Source: Hyposmocoma kahamanoa (taxonomy: Eukaryota > Arthropoda > Insecta > Lepidoptera > Cosmopterigidae). Taken from it: a stretch of 64,000 bases of DNA. Made by a program: the position numbers and the translations under genes. Of this stretch, positions 10,226-21,105 are shown one piece after another (position 1 is the first letter of the stretch; each line of letters starts with the position of its first letter). The DNA is taken from positions 1,552,264 to 1,616,263 of the forward strand of contig NW_020653397.1 of assembly GCF_003589595.1 (NCBI RefSeq), read 5' to 3'. The notes beneath the pieces are model-generated. The model was not told where the DNA came from. It saw only the letters and a program-made list of their open reading frames with translations, and did not search any database.

Positions 10226-11349
10226 TTGGGTTTCTTTGAAATGCTGTCTTATTTTATTTTTTTGTTGAGAAATTAACTATAATAGGTTCAAGTATGGGTC
10301 CAAGGAACAGGTGATTCAAAGACCCTTTAATTAAAAACAAGACAATCTCAAAAATCACAACCAGTTTAAAGAAAATAATTAAACTCGTTTTTTTATAAAA
10401 CCCAGTGTTCTGTCCACAAGCGACCATACTTCCAGAATAGTTTAGTTAACTTATCAACTAATTCAATTATTTATACGTAGTAACAATACACAATTATCTA
10501 TAAATATCTTTATACCATTACTATCAAACCATTATTGTTTACATTCCGTTTTTTGTTCCTATTGTTTTCATGATATAAACCGCTTTTACGCTTATTTCCA
10601 CTATGAAATTAATGCCTGATAAAATTTTATTAAAAAAAAATCATCAAATAAGTAACTAATTAAAAATAAACGATTCCTGCGAATAAATCTTTATGTGCCG
10701 TGAATGATTAGAACATTATTTTATTATTTGTCGAAACCGATATTTCGATTGCTTTTATAGAATAGTGGCCTATTTCAAAAACAGCTAATTCTTTAGGAAT
10801 ATGGTTTAAAATACCATTGCGTTATAAATAAAAAATAAATTATTTAGATTTAAAACATTTTTCTTGAAAAGCAGCCGTTTTTCTTTAGGAATGACAAACG
10901 ATCAGACATCAAAATATAGTGGTAATAAACAATAAAATTTACTCATTTTTTTTATAATGGCGATTGCACCGTATATGTATATAAACAACAGTCACTTTCA
11001 CTGTCACTTTTTAATATAATACATTAATTTAAATATTAAGGGTTGACTTTAATTCTTAATTTAGGAGATCGTATACAGTTTTGAAATATTACAAAGATGC
11101 GTGGTATGTACATGTCTCCTTTATATCACGTGGGCCCAAAGGCCGGTCGTCGAAGCCGTGGCGAGACCAGGAATCCTGGTCAGTGTTATTCATATCTGTA
11201 ACAAAAAGACATTCTTATAGAAGTGTTAATAAAACTATAATACACCAGTAAAAAGTGACTTAAAGAAAAAAGTCGTTCAATAGATCAACTGGCTTAGCTA
11301 TTGACTATTAGATAGCGGTCTTATCAAAATATACGATACACTTAAGAAT
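10226..11349. other. Unassigned AT-rich sequence
   Basis: I see no gene or repeat structure that can be supported here. Confidence 0.45.
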
Positions 11350-11737
11350 ATGGTCTAAAGAATGTGGTAATTTATTATACGATAGCATGTACTTTACTCG
11401 ATCATGTCAAATCCTGAAAATAATCTAAAAAATATCTAACTTAGCACATAGTTTTTATATAGAGATATTTCTCTTTATGTACTACAGAGTGTTAAATTTT
11501 CAACTGAGATCCTGTATAGATTTTAAGGATTTCGTGGTTATTCGCTAAATGGTTATCACTAATTTCAGGCTTCTTACCACGGTATGGAGCGTGGAACCTT
11601 TCTGAAATTTCGAGAAAATAAAAAGTCACACCGTGGTAAGAAGCCTGATATTAGTGATAATCATTGAGACCCCCTGTAGTTATTAAATTCTCGCCCGCTG
11701 CACTATCAGTCGCTATCGGGTGCTTGTCGACATTGGC
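11350..11737 (+). repeat. Repeat X copy 2
   Basis: This matches the segments flanking the MITE at 5290-5656. It lacks that MITE, so it gives an approximate empty-site view near 11400. It carries instead a long hairpin at 11553-11660 with no clear counterpart in copy 1. Confidence 0.65.
11553..11660. repeat. Long hairpin, 31-bp arms
   Basis: The arm 11553-11583 (TTATCACTAATTTCAGGCTT...) is the reverse complement of 11630-11660 with one mismatch, separated by a 46-nt loop. Confidence 0.85.
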
Positions 11738-11769
11738 TCCGTATCATATTTTAGCAAAATAATTTGAGT

Positions 11770-12460
11770 TCAATCTAGTTTCAAACTTAAGAGAGATGTA
11801 ATTTTATGAAGTCATTATTTCATTCATTCACTTATTAATTTCCTAGACCCTCCAATCTTTACATCAAAGTTACTAATGTTCGTTATAGTTTGCATTCTTT
11901 AGTCTCAATTTTTATTCCGATAAAGTCATTTATAAAACTTACAGAATCAATCTTTTAACATTATTAAATAATTCTTTTATTCATTCACTCACTCAGTCGA
12001 CGACGAATCTACCAATCCTTTACTCAAAAAATTCCACTGTTGTTGGTTATACATTGTTTTCTTTAATTTCAATTTTCATTCCCATAGAGTCATCCATAAA
12101 ACTTACAGAATATTTTTTTACGTAATTTTATAAAGTCATTCTTTAATTCGTTAATTTACCCAGTAAACGATGAATCTACCAATATTTATACAAAAACGTT
12201 CACCATTGTTCGTAATAGTTTGAATTCTTTAGTCTCAATTTTCACTCCTCTAAAGTAACTCATAAAATTAACAGAATCATAAATTTTACAAGGTTATTCT
12301 TTAAATGACTCATTAATTCGCTCAGTAGCCTATGTACACCTATCTTTACACCAAAATTGTCACATATTCGTTACAGTTAAAATTCTTTAGTTTAAATTTT
12401 CATTCGTATCAAGTAACTCGTAAAATCGACAGTTCCAATCTCTTAATGTAATTTTATAAA
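11770..12460 (+). repeat. Tandem array of about 163-bp units
   Basis: The landmark CTTTAGTCTCAATTTT or a close variant begins at 11897, 12061, 12227 and 12385, giving periods of 164, 166 and 158 bp. Other landmarks (TCATTCACTCACTCAG-like, GAATCTACCAAT, TTGTTCGT, CATAAAACTTACAGAAT) recur in the same order in each unit. About four diverged units are present. This is a small satellite-type block, possibly inside the long hth 3' UTR or just beyond it. Confidence 0.85.
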
Positions 12461-12757
12461 GCCGCGAACGCAAGGAGGATCCGCACATCCATTATTTGTC
12501 TCAGTTCGAGTCCGGATGAATGTCCATCGGCGGATTGCCTCAAATGAATTGGAAGCACATAAAGCTATATCCACGAATTGGAATGTAGTGCGATTTATTA
12601 TACTGACGACGATGGGCATGTTTTTTATAGTATCTGTGTTAACTCCTGAATGCCGCCACACCTGAGCACGGGTCTCTTTGACACCTTTCTCACTTCCATT
12701 ATACATTTTTGTTATTTTTTATGATACCGAGTGACAATATAGTATATTAGTAGCTTG
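12461..12757. other. Unassigned spacer before the MITE
   Basis: The frame at 12443-12706 (minus) has no recognisable domain. An AATAAA hexamer on the minus strand at about 12594-12599 could be a distal poly(A) signal for hth, but nothing confirms its use. Confidence 0.35.
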
Positions 12758-13043
12758 CATTGACTTACAATTATATGGACGTCGGTTCCGCGCTAAAAAC
12801 TGTCCGAACTTATAGGGCGTTAAAATCGTATACAGAGCGTCATTGACGCTTTAGTCTTCGTTTGTTCGACTGACAGCGAAGCAAGCAAAATTAGACAGTG
12901 CTGCGATGACATTACAATTTAAATTCAACGTTTTAGCTTTTTCATATTCCTTTACATGTCACTACGTTTAAATAGATTGACTTGGGACATTTTTTTCGTG
13001 GTTTTTGTATTAGACCCGTCGTCCATTTATTTGTAAGTCAATG
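12758..13043 (+). mobile_element. hAT-type MITE (family M) copy 1
   Basis: This 286-bp noncoding element starts CATTGACTTACAATTATATG and ends with the complement of CATTGACTTACAAATAAATG. It is flanked by exact 8-bp duplications GTAGCTTG (12750-12757 and 13044-13051). Three further copies lie at 18002, 22979 and 26131. An 8-bp duplication is typical of hAT transposons. Confidence 0.92.
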
Positions 13044-13109
13044 GTAGCTTGTAAGAATAAGCTAATACAAAACAAGTAACGAGAATAAAAGAATGATGTA
13101 CAATAATTA

Positions 13110-13306
13110 TACAACTTCTTGCGACCCGCATGTCCATAAAAGTTGCAGTGCCACTCAGAGCTTTAAATCACAAAGATCACTGTCACCCTGAGACATTGGT
13201 GATAAGTCTCATGTAATGTTCATATTACTGCTTGGCGGCAGAAATAGATAACGTGACAGTACTTCTCTGGACTAAATTTTTCACAAGAACCTCTACTGCT
13301 ACTACT
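13110..13306 (+). repeat. Repeat family A copy, internally deleted
   Basis: It contains GTTGCAGTGCCACTCAGAGC, CACCCTGAGACAT and TTACTGCTTGGCGGCAGAAA but lacks part of the middle. See the copy at 44670 for the most complete version. Confidence 0.75.
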
Positions 13307-13444
13307 TGGTAGTCCAATGTTTAAGATTTACGAAAGAAAAGTTCTTTTGTTGAGTACAATTCTGTTTTAACTCTTCAACATCTCACGGTTGAAGAGGAGA
13401 ATCTTCTAGGATTTTTGAAATTTATAGGTAGGATGGGTGTAAAA

Positions 13445-13610
13445 CCTAACGACGTCAGAGTTTTAAATCGCAAAGATCTTAGGGGCACGATCTGAAAAGT
13501 GCCATATGCCTGTAATTTCACCAGCACCCTTACTCTTCAAAACCGGAACGCAGTAATGCTTACATTACTGCTTGGCGGTAGAAATAGGAACTCTTTCTAC
13601 TGCTACTAAA
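13445..13610 (+). repeat. Repeat family A copy, partial
   Basis: It contains TTTAAATCGCAAAGATCTTA, CTGTAATTTCACCAGCACCC and TTACTGCTTGGCGGTAGAAA, close behind the previous copy in the same orientation. Confidence 0.75.
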
Positions 13611-13773
13611 AGTAACTAAAACAATAATGTGACAACCCTACGCCCCGAGTGCCGTGTAGGCTATGACATACTTGTCTCATTATATGTTTGTGTCTACAGA
13701 TAAATTTATAATTATCATTGGTGTAATAAAATTGTATTACCATACTTACATGTACAAGTGCTTACAGTCAGCA

Positions 13774-13928
13774 TTAGAGGTGGTGTCCGTAGTACTCAGC
13801 TGGATACGCGTAGCCCTGGTGGAAGGCAGGGTCGGTGGGGGGGCGGTGCATCATCTGCTGGCCGTCCATCATGTAGCCCATGGTCGCCTCGGGACTGTAC
13901 GCGCCACTGGGACCCGCGTGAGGGAATA
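13774..13928 (-). CDS. hth: homothorax, terminal coding exon
   Basis: This exon encodes the last ~51 residues of Homothorax, the TALE homeodomain cofactor that binds Extradenticle/Pbx, promotes its nuclear localisation and acts with Hox proteins. The product reads VFPHAGPSGAYSPEA, then MGYMMDGQQMMHRPPTDPAF and ends YPAEYYGHHL before TAA at 13774-13776. This MMHRPP...EYYGxHL ending is characteristic of insect Hth. The splice phase fits: the previous exon ends with one base of a split codon (G), and joining G to TA at 13928 gives valine. A second in-frame acceptor 15 nt upstream (exon start 13943) would add five residues, VFYPA. I chose 13928 because it gives the family-like NRAVFPHAGPSG junction. 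The frame stays open upstream into the intron only by chance. Confidence 0.95.
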
Positions 13929-13950
13929 CTGCGGGGTAGAATACTGCAAG
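13926..13950 (-). promoter_or_regulatory. hth: Tandem splice acceptors, 15 nt apart, in frame
   Basis: On the minus strand CCTTGCAG is followed by TATTCTACCCCGCAG and then TATTCCC. Both CAGs are followed by the same TATTC, so the 15-nt segment looks like a local duplication that created a second acceptor. Use of the upstream site gives exon start 13943; the downstream site gives 13928. Both keep frame. Confidence 0.8.
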
Positions 13951-14061
13951 GTTAATTAAGTCTGCTGTTGGATCAGCTGTGATCAGTGGCAGCATTTTTC
14001 ACATACACCTGGATTTATATCGACGACGGAAAGAAATCGTGTTGTATTTCGAAAAATTGCG

Positions 14062-14813
14062 AAAATTACTTTTTACATATCGCACTGCTAATACAATAGT
14101 GTATTAACTCAAAAAGTGAATTTATTCAGAATAGCTGAAAAACTAAATACACAGTTCCCGTGAAAGATTATTATAATTTATGTACAGGTTAAAATTTATT
14201 AGACATCTAAACAACTCCTATTTGCCAATTAGAAGTATATTTGATAATAAAAGTAAAAAATAATTTCATATTTATAGGTACTAATTAATGTGTTTTAATT
14301 TATTTTAATTTCTATTAATAATTAATAATAAATTGAACTTAATAAAAAATCATTCAATAAAATAATTTGTAAAACGTAATGTAGCGTAAATTGGAATCTT
14401 TCTTTGTAAAATTAAAAACAAAGTATTTAATTAATAACTTTTGTAACTATAGTGAAAAAATAGGGTGGTTTGCATTAATATTAGACAGAACTGGTTGATG
14501 ACTGTACCACCTCAGTCAACCGTGACCATGGGACCTGTAAAGGGCCCGAAACGTCGGTTTGTTTGAAAAAACAAATATACGCGATTTAAATCCGGAAAAA
14601 TAGTTTCATTTCCTATGAAATTATTTTTTCCATTTTATTTTTAAATATATATTTGAGAAATTGTTTAAGTGTCTATAATAAACTATATAACATGCACATT
14701 TTAATGATTTTATGCGGGAAGTGAGTAATTTGTTTTTCATCAATTCTGAGAAAATACACTTTTTGAATTAATACACTATTGTATTAACAGTGCGATATGT
14801 TAAAAGTGTTTTT
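14062..14813. mobile_element. TIR element W, about 750 bp
   Basis: Left end 14062-14132 and right end 14743-14813 are inverted copies about 70 bp long; both include AATACAATAGTGTATTAA and ATATCGCACTG. The interior (about 14270-14640) matches 33147-33480 in reverse and contains the module GTGACCATGGGACCTGTAAA followed by GGTTTGTTTGA. It has no coding capacity. The exact target duplication is unclear because the outermost ends are diverged. Confidence 0.75.
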
Positions 14814-15145
14814 ATCACATGAAAGTCATGAATACAATACAAACTACATGAAACAGATTTATATATAGCTCTCCTATTTAAATATACAAAAGTTATCGAC
14901 TAATTTCGTTTTAGAATCTTTAAAACCATCTTATTCAAAAGTTGTCATTTTGCACATGTGACTTTGTTACATTAAGGGTGCAATGCGAATGCGAATCAAA
15001 CAGATCATGCTGATATTATAAAAATCAACTAAATGTGTATCGATATTTCTTAGGTCTTTGCTATTGTCATACCTACAATGGAAATAACTACGTTTTCCGA
15101 ATCTCGAAATCGAGCATATTTATTTTTTCAAACAAATCAACAAGC
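14814..15145. other. Unassigned intronic sequence
   Basis: AT-rich, with no gene or repeat match supported. Confidence 0.4.
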
Positions 15146-15265
15146 CACAAACCACTCAGCCGTGACCATGGGACATGTAAAGAACCGTTGTTGCCGAAAC
15201 GTTTGGTTTGTTTGACAAAACAAATATACGCAATTTAGATTCGGATAAACTAGTTTCGTTTCTCA
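15146..15265 (+). repeat. Repeat W fragment
   Basis: It contains GTGACCATGGGACATGTAAA, CGAAACGTTTGGTTTGTTTG and ATATACGCAATTTAGATTCG, matching the module at 14520-14610. Confidence 0.75.
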
Positions 15266-15803
15266 TATTGTTTAAGTGTTAAGTAATGCATTATGCTGTT
15301 CATGTCAACTGGAATTAAGGACCACGGTATTTACAGTAAAATTATACTTAGACCGTTTGCATATTACGTCCCATTAGTATCAGGGCAGGGGGGCTTCTCT
15401 CGGTCTCCGTCCGAAACAATTACTGTCAAATAAGTAATATTCGACAAAATTAAAAGACAAGTATCCAGTATAAACTTCATTCGCATCACGCGTCTTTTCA
15501 TTTGTAGACCCCCAGCTCCGAATCCAAGAAACGATGGTCCGAAATATCACAGGGATCATTTTATCTCTAGGCGTACGAGCGATATTCGTATCTTCTCGGA
15601 TTCGAAAGGACTTAGTGCACAAGCGACATCCAAAGTGGGCACAAGTTTTCTCGATTCGTATAGTTCCGGATTCTGAACGAATACTATTCGGGTGTAGTGA
15701 ATAAATAATTTTAATTACACGAACATCCACCGAAAACGGTCGGATTTGGGCGAATAACAATTCATTAATTTTGCAAGCGTTTTTAGCCAAAAACTGGACG
15801 AAT
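15266..15803. other. Unassigned intronic sequence with a 142-codon chance frame
   Basis: The minus-strand frame 15380-15808 is long for this region but has no recognised domain and overlaps the edge of a mariner relic on the other strand. I treat it as chance. Confidence 0.4.
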
Positions 15804-16045
15804 GTCATCGACCAACCACCGTACTCACCTAATATGGCTCCGTCTGACTCTTTCCTAGCCCCGAGACTAAAATTATTACTTCGAGAAAGGCATTTTGAGT
15901 CTATTGCAGATATAAAAGGAATTCGCTGAAAGAATTGAAGACTGCCTCAATCAGCTTACGAAAACTGTATGGAGGACAAGCCCCGGCGTAGTTGTATTGC
16001 AAGCTAAGGGACCTATTTTGACATCACGATTATTTTTATTTTTTA
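15804..16045 (+). pseudogene. mariner transposase C-terminal relic
   Basis: The plus-strand translation from 15804 gives VIDQPPYSPNMAPSDS, then LAPRLKLLLRERHFESIADIK, which is the C-terminal catalytic region of mariner transposases (PPYSPDLAPxD motif with the third catalytic residue). A frameshift follows after about 15925; later a CIAS*GTYF segment near 15993-16020 matches the family's C-terminal CIASxGxYFE with a stop in it. The 5' part of the element and the inverted repeats are not recognisable. Confidence 0.85.
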
Positions 16046-18001
16046 TTACCTTAAAAAAAAACAATTTGCGATTAACCCATTTGTGTGGAAGCCACGGACA
16101 GACTTATAGACAAAGGCATCAACTTACAAGTCTTTTTGCGTCGGGATTAAAAACAAAAAAAACACACATCAAATTCAAATAGCAAACATCCTCTGTCGTT
16201 TCTAACTTTGTATTCACTCAATTCTGCCACAAAACTGTTATGGTTTCCGATAGCCGTGCTTCTCCCACGGATTATCAATCGTAGTAATGGGGAGTACCAT
16301 TATAGACGTCGATTTCCTTCTTGGATCCTATGGGGGCTTTATGGTGGCACGCGCCATTGATTGAAAAGTGCCAAACGTGGCCAAGCTTCACTTGTAAATA
16401 TATATGATATTGTGGACATATTACGCGTTAAGTTTGTATTATGAGAAAGTTAAAACAAATGATTATAGCAACACGCATGTTTGAAAAATAATGAAAATAC
16501 ATTTGAAAAATGGACAATCGCCAATATCTCTGTTGTTAAAGAGATGTCGATAAACTTTTTTAAATTTTATTTTAAATGAGTTCACGTAAGTTGAAAGAAC
16601 GGAAGAAATTTTAAGAAAAATCGTTAATACGAGAATCCTTTTTGCAGTACATTTAATAACCTACAAACTCTGGCTTAGAATCTGGTTCGAGGAAACTATG
16701 CTTTGTACTAAAAGTTGTCGTAGATATCTTTACCAAAAGTCACCTGAGCAATTGTTAGGCATGGAGTAATTGAACTACTGTTCAATCAAATTTTCTCGTT
16801 TCATCAAACCAAATTTTATAGGGAAGGAAATTGGACTTGAAATCGCCATATGTATTAACTCTACTGCTCAAGGCAAATTCCCCTGAGAAGAATGTACTAG
16901 AAACTTTAAAGATTGCTCTTTGTAAATATAAAATTGTACACTTTCATCATTTACAAAAATTATCTCAAACATCATAAATCGATAGTACCTGTAAGAGCTA
17001 AACGGGTTTAATATTAGTAGTTTTATTAAATAATGTTACGGTTTAATATTAAGTGGCGGGCATATTTTAAACTTAGAACATATTATATATTCGCGTAATT
17101 GTGAGAATCTATTTTTAGGCGAAATTTTTTTTGTATCCTACAATAGATCCAAAATACGTAAACAGTCGCAATTTTGTAACAAAAATACAAAATGAAATAA
17201 CAAGAGGAAATGTAGAAAGTTTGCAATGTGCTTTTCACCGCTTGTTTGAAGTTCTAAATGATTCGCGACTCTTTTTTTGCTAACAATCGTGAAGTTTGGT
17301 CCATTGTGCCAGTTTGGTCTTCCGGTGATATTTTTAATGTCAACTTTCCGGTTTGAGAAGTGTTTTCGAAATATTCCTTACTTTTTATAGAAAGAATGAG
17401 TGAGAGTAGCTACTATTTATACCTTTACCAGATTACCCAGCAAGGTATTTTTTCATCACGCATAAATTATGCTTTTGTGGGTGTCAAACGTCATTCTGTC
17501 CCTTGGAAGGCTTTTTTTTGACCTCCTTTTCCAACTTTTCCTCGGTCATAATTATAATAAAGTCGTATAAGATGGCCCCACTTAATATCTCTTTGGTTTT
17601 TAATTTTTATTTTCAAGACAATTCTGCTTTACTTCACTCTCGTTAGTACTTCCTCATTGGACGCTTTCTTTATCCAGCTAATTCTTTCCATCAATACAAC
17701 TCCTTTATGCAATACCCTAAATTATACTATAAAAAACCACTTAAAAAATGTAACAGTTACAGATCTTGATTATCATTATCTCAAGCTTTTATATATTTGT
17801 CTTGCGGTCCCCTAAAACCGATCGGCTTCGGCTTCAGTGGCGCGTGTCTCCCACCAGGGCTGCAGGAAGCAATAACAGCCCCCAAAACGACGCGGCAGTG
17901 ATTTGTGGACAATCGTCAATTTCTTGCCACTATCGTCAAATTATAAAACAATCGATGAAGTTAGACGGTACTTTTTAGTCCGGTAATTAGTCGCTATTAA
18001 C
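16046..18001. other. Unassigned intronic sequence
   Basis: No gene is recognised. The composition is AT-rich with scattered stops and no clear match to other parts of the window. Confidence 0.45.
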
Positions 18002-18287
18002 CATTGACTTACAATTATATGGACGTCGGGTCCGCGCTAAAAAGTGTCCGAACTTATAGGGCGTTAAAATCGTATACAGAGCGTCATTCACGCTTTAGTT
18101 TTCGTTTGTTCGACTGACAGCGAAGCAAGCAAAATTAGACAGCACTGCGATGTCATTACAATTTAAATTCAACGTTTTAGCTTTTTCATATTCCTTTACA
18201 TGTCACTACGTTTAAATAGGTTGACTTGGGACATTTTTTTCGTGGTTTGTGTATTAGACCTGTCGTCCATTTATTTGTAAGTCAATG
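18002..18287 (+). mobile_element. hAT-type MITE (family M) copy 2
   Basis: 286 bp, nearly identical to the copy at 12758. It is flanked by CTATTAAC (17994-18001) and CCATTAAC (18288-18295), 8-bp duplications differing at one base. Confidence 0.9.
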
Positions 18288-20264
18288 CCATTAACATAAC
18301 GCAACTACGGTAAATTCAGAAGGAGTCATGCAAATAATGTTTAAGGAACGTGACAAGACCGAAAATAGCAAATTATTATACGAAACCCAGACGAACGTAC
18401 AAAATATCCTATTCATACCTATCAGGCAATCACGTGCGTACAAGAGACCTAAACATATTTTAAAACAAACAAACCTAGCCGGAAGCGAGCGTGGCCAAGT
18501 TTCCGACGGAAAATGGAAGAACCGGACGATAGATGGAAAATTGTTTTGGCAATGGCCTCGAGAAAATGGCGCCGCTTCCTGTGGTCAAGCCAACTTGCGA
18601 TCGGTTCGTAAAGTTGTATGTATTTTTTTTCAAAAAAGGAGATTCGTTCGGAGTGTGTTCCTTTTTAAATATGTCGCGAGGGGTAAAAACCAAGTTTCGT
18701 GATTTCAAACTTTCGCGTATTACTTATCTACAAGCATTATTTAAAATTGCATTCGCTTAGTCTTCAATAGTGTCTTTTGTCGCCTCGTCAACATTGTCAC
18801 CTTCGGAATCCAACATCATCTACTAGGCGCACATAATACATTAGCAGATGTTCGATATCACCACGTTGGTGAAGCTAATGAATTTATATTTACGGACATA
18901 AATTGCCCAATACGCCATTGCGCCGCTCCTGGTACTGTCGATCGTTACGCGGCCGAAAGGATTACTCGTATAACAGCCGTCACTGTGACTTTAATAATTT
19001 GTAAAACTGTCTCATTATCAAGTTGAAATAATAAACAGTGCTTTAAGTGCTTTGGAAGACAATTCATTGGCGATTTCCCGACTCGGTTCTTACTAGAGTA
19101 TGACTATGAATGACATTGCTAAGCTCGGATAAATCAGAATAAATGATCGAGCAAGAACAAACACCGAAATCTTCCTTTAATGTCATGGACTTCAAGGATG
19201 TAACGTGGAAATGTTTTCTGGACTTTGTTCACGTATTTAATCGAAGAGAAACGGAGCTACATAACTCAGAAAGCAGTAATTTCCCCGAGACACGATCCGA
19301 ATATTTTTTATTCACTCCCGAAATTACAGACAGACAGGGCAGTCTAATCCGGAACGGGCAAAAGGCCGTACACACATCCGCACATCGAGATAAAGGTACC
19401 AGGCTCGCATACAGCGCCGATAGTCGCCGGAGGGGAGAGTGATGGATCGCCCGCCACGGGTCAACGAATTCGGACATTATTCTTTTTTACCCTTCTTGCC
19501 TCCGTTCGCAAGAGTAAGCCCTTTTTCAGCCAGCTCTTTTTTCCCCCGGAATTTTTGTCCTTACAATTACAAAGTAAAAATAGAATTGGTCGTTTGTAAT
19601 TCTATTCCATATTGTCGGCGGGCCGGCAAAAAATTTTCCTCCTCAGGAATTCCGCGTTTTTGTAACAGTTTCTCATTTTTATGTGTTCCCGGTCGGGGCG
19701 AGGAGCGTGAATGCAGTTATTGTTACTTTCATGTCGGACATTCGAATTACAGAATAGCGGTTAAAGCATTCACCGTTCATATGTTTCAAGCACGGCGGCT
19801 TAGCACAAAAAAGGAAACCGGAATACAGTAGAGGTAAAATTGTGAATTATTGACATTAGTAATTTTGTCAACGCTTTGAATTATGATTATATAAAAATGA
19901 AAATAACTACGAAAAAATGTACTTTTAAAAAAGAACAACATTATTCGATATCCGTTTCACATTATCTATTAAGTCCTGTCGTCCTGGTCCGAAGACGCCA
20001 TTACAAGCCCCATCTGTGTGTACCAGGCTCGCATAACTTCCGCGGTGGTCAGCGCTAAAAGCTATCGCCTCTAGGGACGTTCACTGTATCTATGCATGTT
20101 GCATGAGCTCTTGTAGAATAGATAGTTTGGAAAACGTTTGTTTATGGGAAAAAGTGTATTATTATTAAAAATTCTCTCGAAAACAGCGATAACTTTGAAC
20201 GCTGCTTTGTGTTCCAGATTGTTATGTTAAAGACTGTTTAATTATTTTTTTATTGAATTGGTGT
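18288..20264. other. Unassigned intronic sequence with GC-richer islands
   Basis: Overlapping short frames between 18328 and 19831 on both strands have no domain. GC content rises at about 18470-18610, 18890-18980 and 19310-19460. The motif GTACCAGGCTCGCAT occurs at 19396-19410 and again at 20020-20034. The islands could be regulatory sequence of hth. Confidence 0.4.
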
Positions 20265-20345
20265 TCAATTATTTTTGTGAAATCACTCCACTAATTAGTT
20301 AGAATTATTAATGCAAAGATGGAACACTTAGAAAAATTTTTTTTT
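20265..20345 (-). repeat. Family T tail fragment
   Basis: ATTGAATTGGTGTTCAATTA, GTGAAATCACTCCACTAA and AATGCAAAGATGGAACACTT match the tail of the tRNA-headed family at 38341-38430. Confidence 0.7.
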
Positions 20346-20689
20346 ACTAGATCAACAGAAAATGCTGTTAATTAACATCATGTATTAAGCTGCTTTTGTG
20401 AGTGGAAACTAAAAGGAAAATTTTGAATTTTTAAATTTGAGAGACGAGGCAAAGGTACTGTCGGTCGGGGTCACGGACTCAGTCAGGCTCAAGAACTGGT
20501 GAACGGTTATTATTATGCTATAGGGTGTAATTAAATTATAATGGCTTCAAAGGTCTACAATAAAACTTTGGAGTGAAATTCAGAATTTGCAATAATTGTG
20601 AAGAGTTTTAGAAATCATTACTTAATTATCTTCATAGTACCTACTGGATTTTTCGTAAAAAATTGTTCTTATAAAGACATTATTTAGTC

Positions 20690-20765
20690 GCTCATGCTCC
20701 ATCGTCGAGCTCATCGTCATTTTCCATTAGGTGAGATGGAGGTGAAATGCGCATTCTATAAAAAT
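20690..20765 (+). repeat. LINE 3'-tail fragment (jockey/CR1-like)
   Basis: GCTCCATCGTCGAGCTCATC, then TTTTCCATTAGGTGAGATGG, is the same 3' tail that follows the reverse-transcriptase remnant at 45540-46560. This is a severely 5'-truncated copy. Confidence 0.7.
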
Positions 20766-20816
20766 ATTTTTATAAAAAAGTATTTTATTTGTTTTTTACA
20801 TATTTTTTTAACCAGA

Positions 20817-20890
20817 TGGCTGTGACCATGGGACCCGTGAAGGGCCCAAAACGTTGGTTTGTTTGAGAAAAAAACCATATCGCGTGTATT
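20817..20890 (+). repeat. Repeat W fragment
   Basis: GTGACCATGGGACCCGTGAA and AACGTTGGTTTGTTTGA match the family-W module. Confidence 0.7.
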
Positions 20891-20904
20891 GTTTTTTTAA
20901 CGCC

Positions 20905-21105
20905 CAGATCTTAGGGGCACTGCGACTGCGTCCGTCACATTGAGACATAAGTTGACAAGTCCCATGTGCCTGTAATTTCATCAGCACCCTTCCAAATCGG
21001 AACGCAGCAATAGTTACATTACTGCTTGGTAGCAGAAATAGGTAAGGTGGCAGTACTTCCCTGGACAAACTCTTTGAGAAGGAGCTCTACTGCTACTATA
21101 AATAT
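20905..21105 (+). repeat. Repeat family A copy, 5'-truncated
   Basis: It contains AGATCTTAGGGGCACTG, GACATAAGTTGACAAGTCCC and GGTAAGGTGGCAGTACTTCC. Confidence 0.8.

Noticed and set aside
11770..12460. CRISPR-like array
   Set aside because: Units are about 163 bp, diverged throughout, without the short identical repeat and unique spacer layout; it is a eukaryotic tandem repeat.
13663..13959. Plus-strand frames of 98 and 65 codons over the hth exon
   Set aside because: They are antisense shadows; the minus strand carries the recognisable Hth C-terminus with correct splice phase.
15380..15808. 142-codon minus-strand frame as a gene
   Set aside because: No recognisable domain, no splice or start context, and it abuts a mariner relic on the opposite strand.
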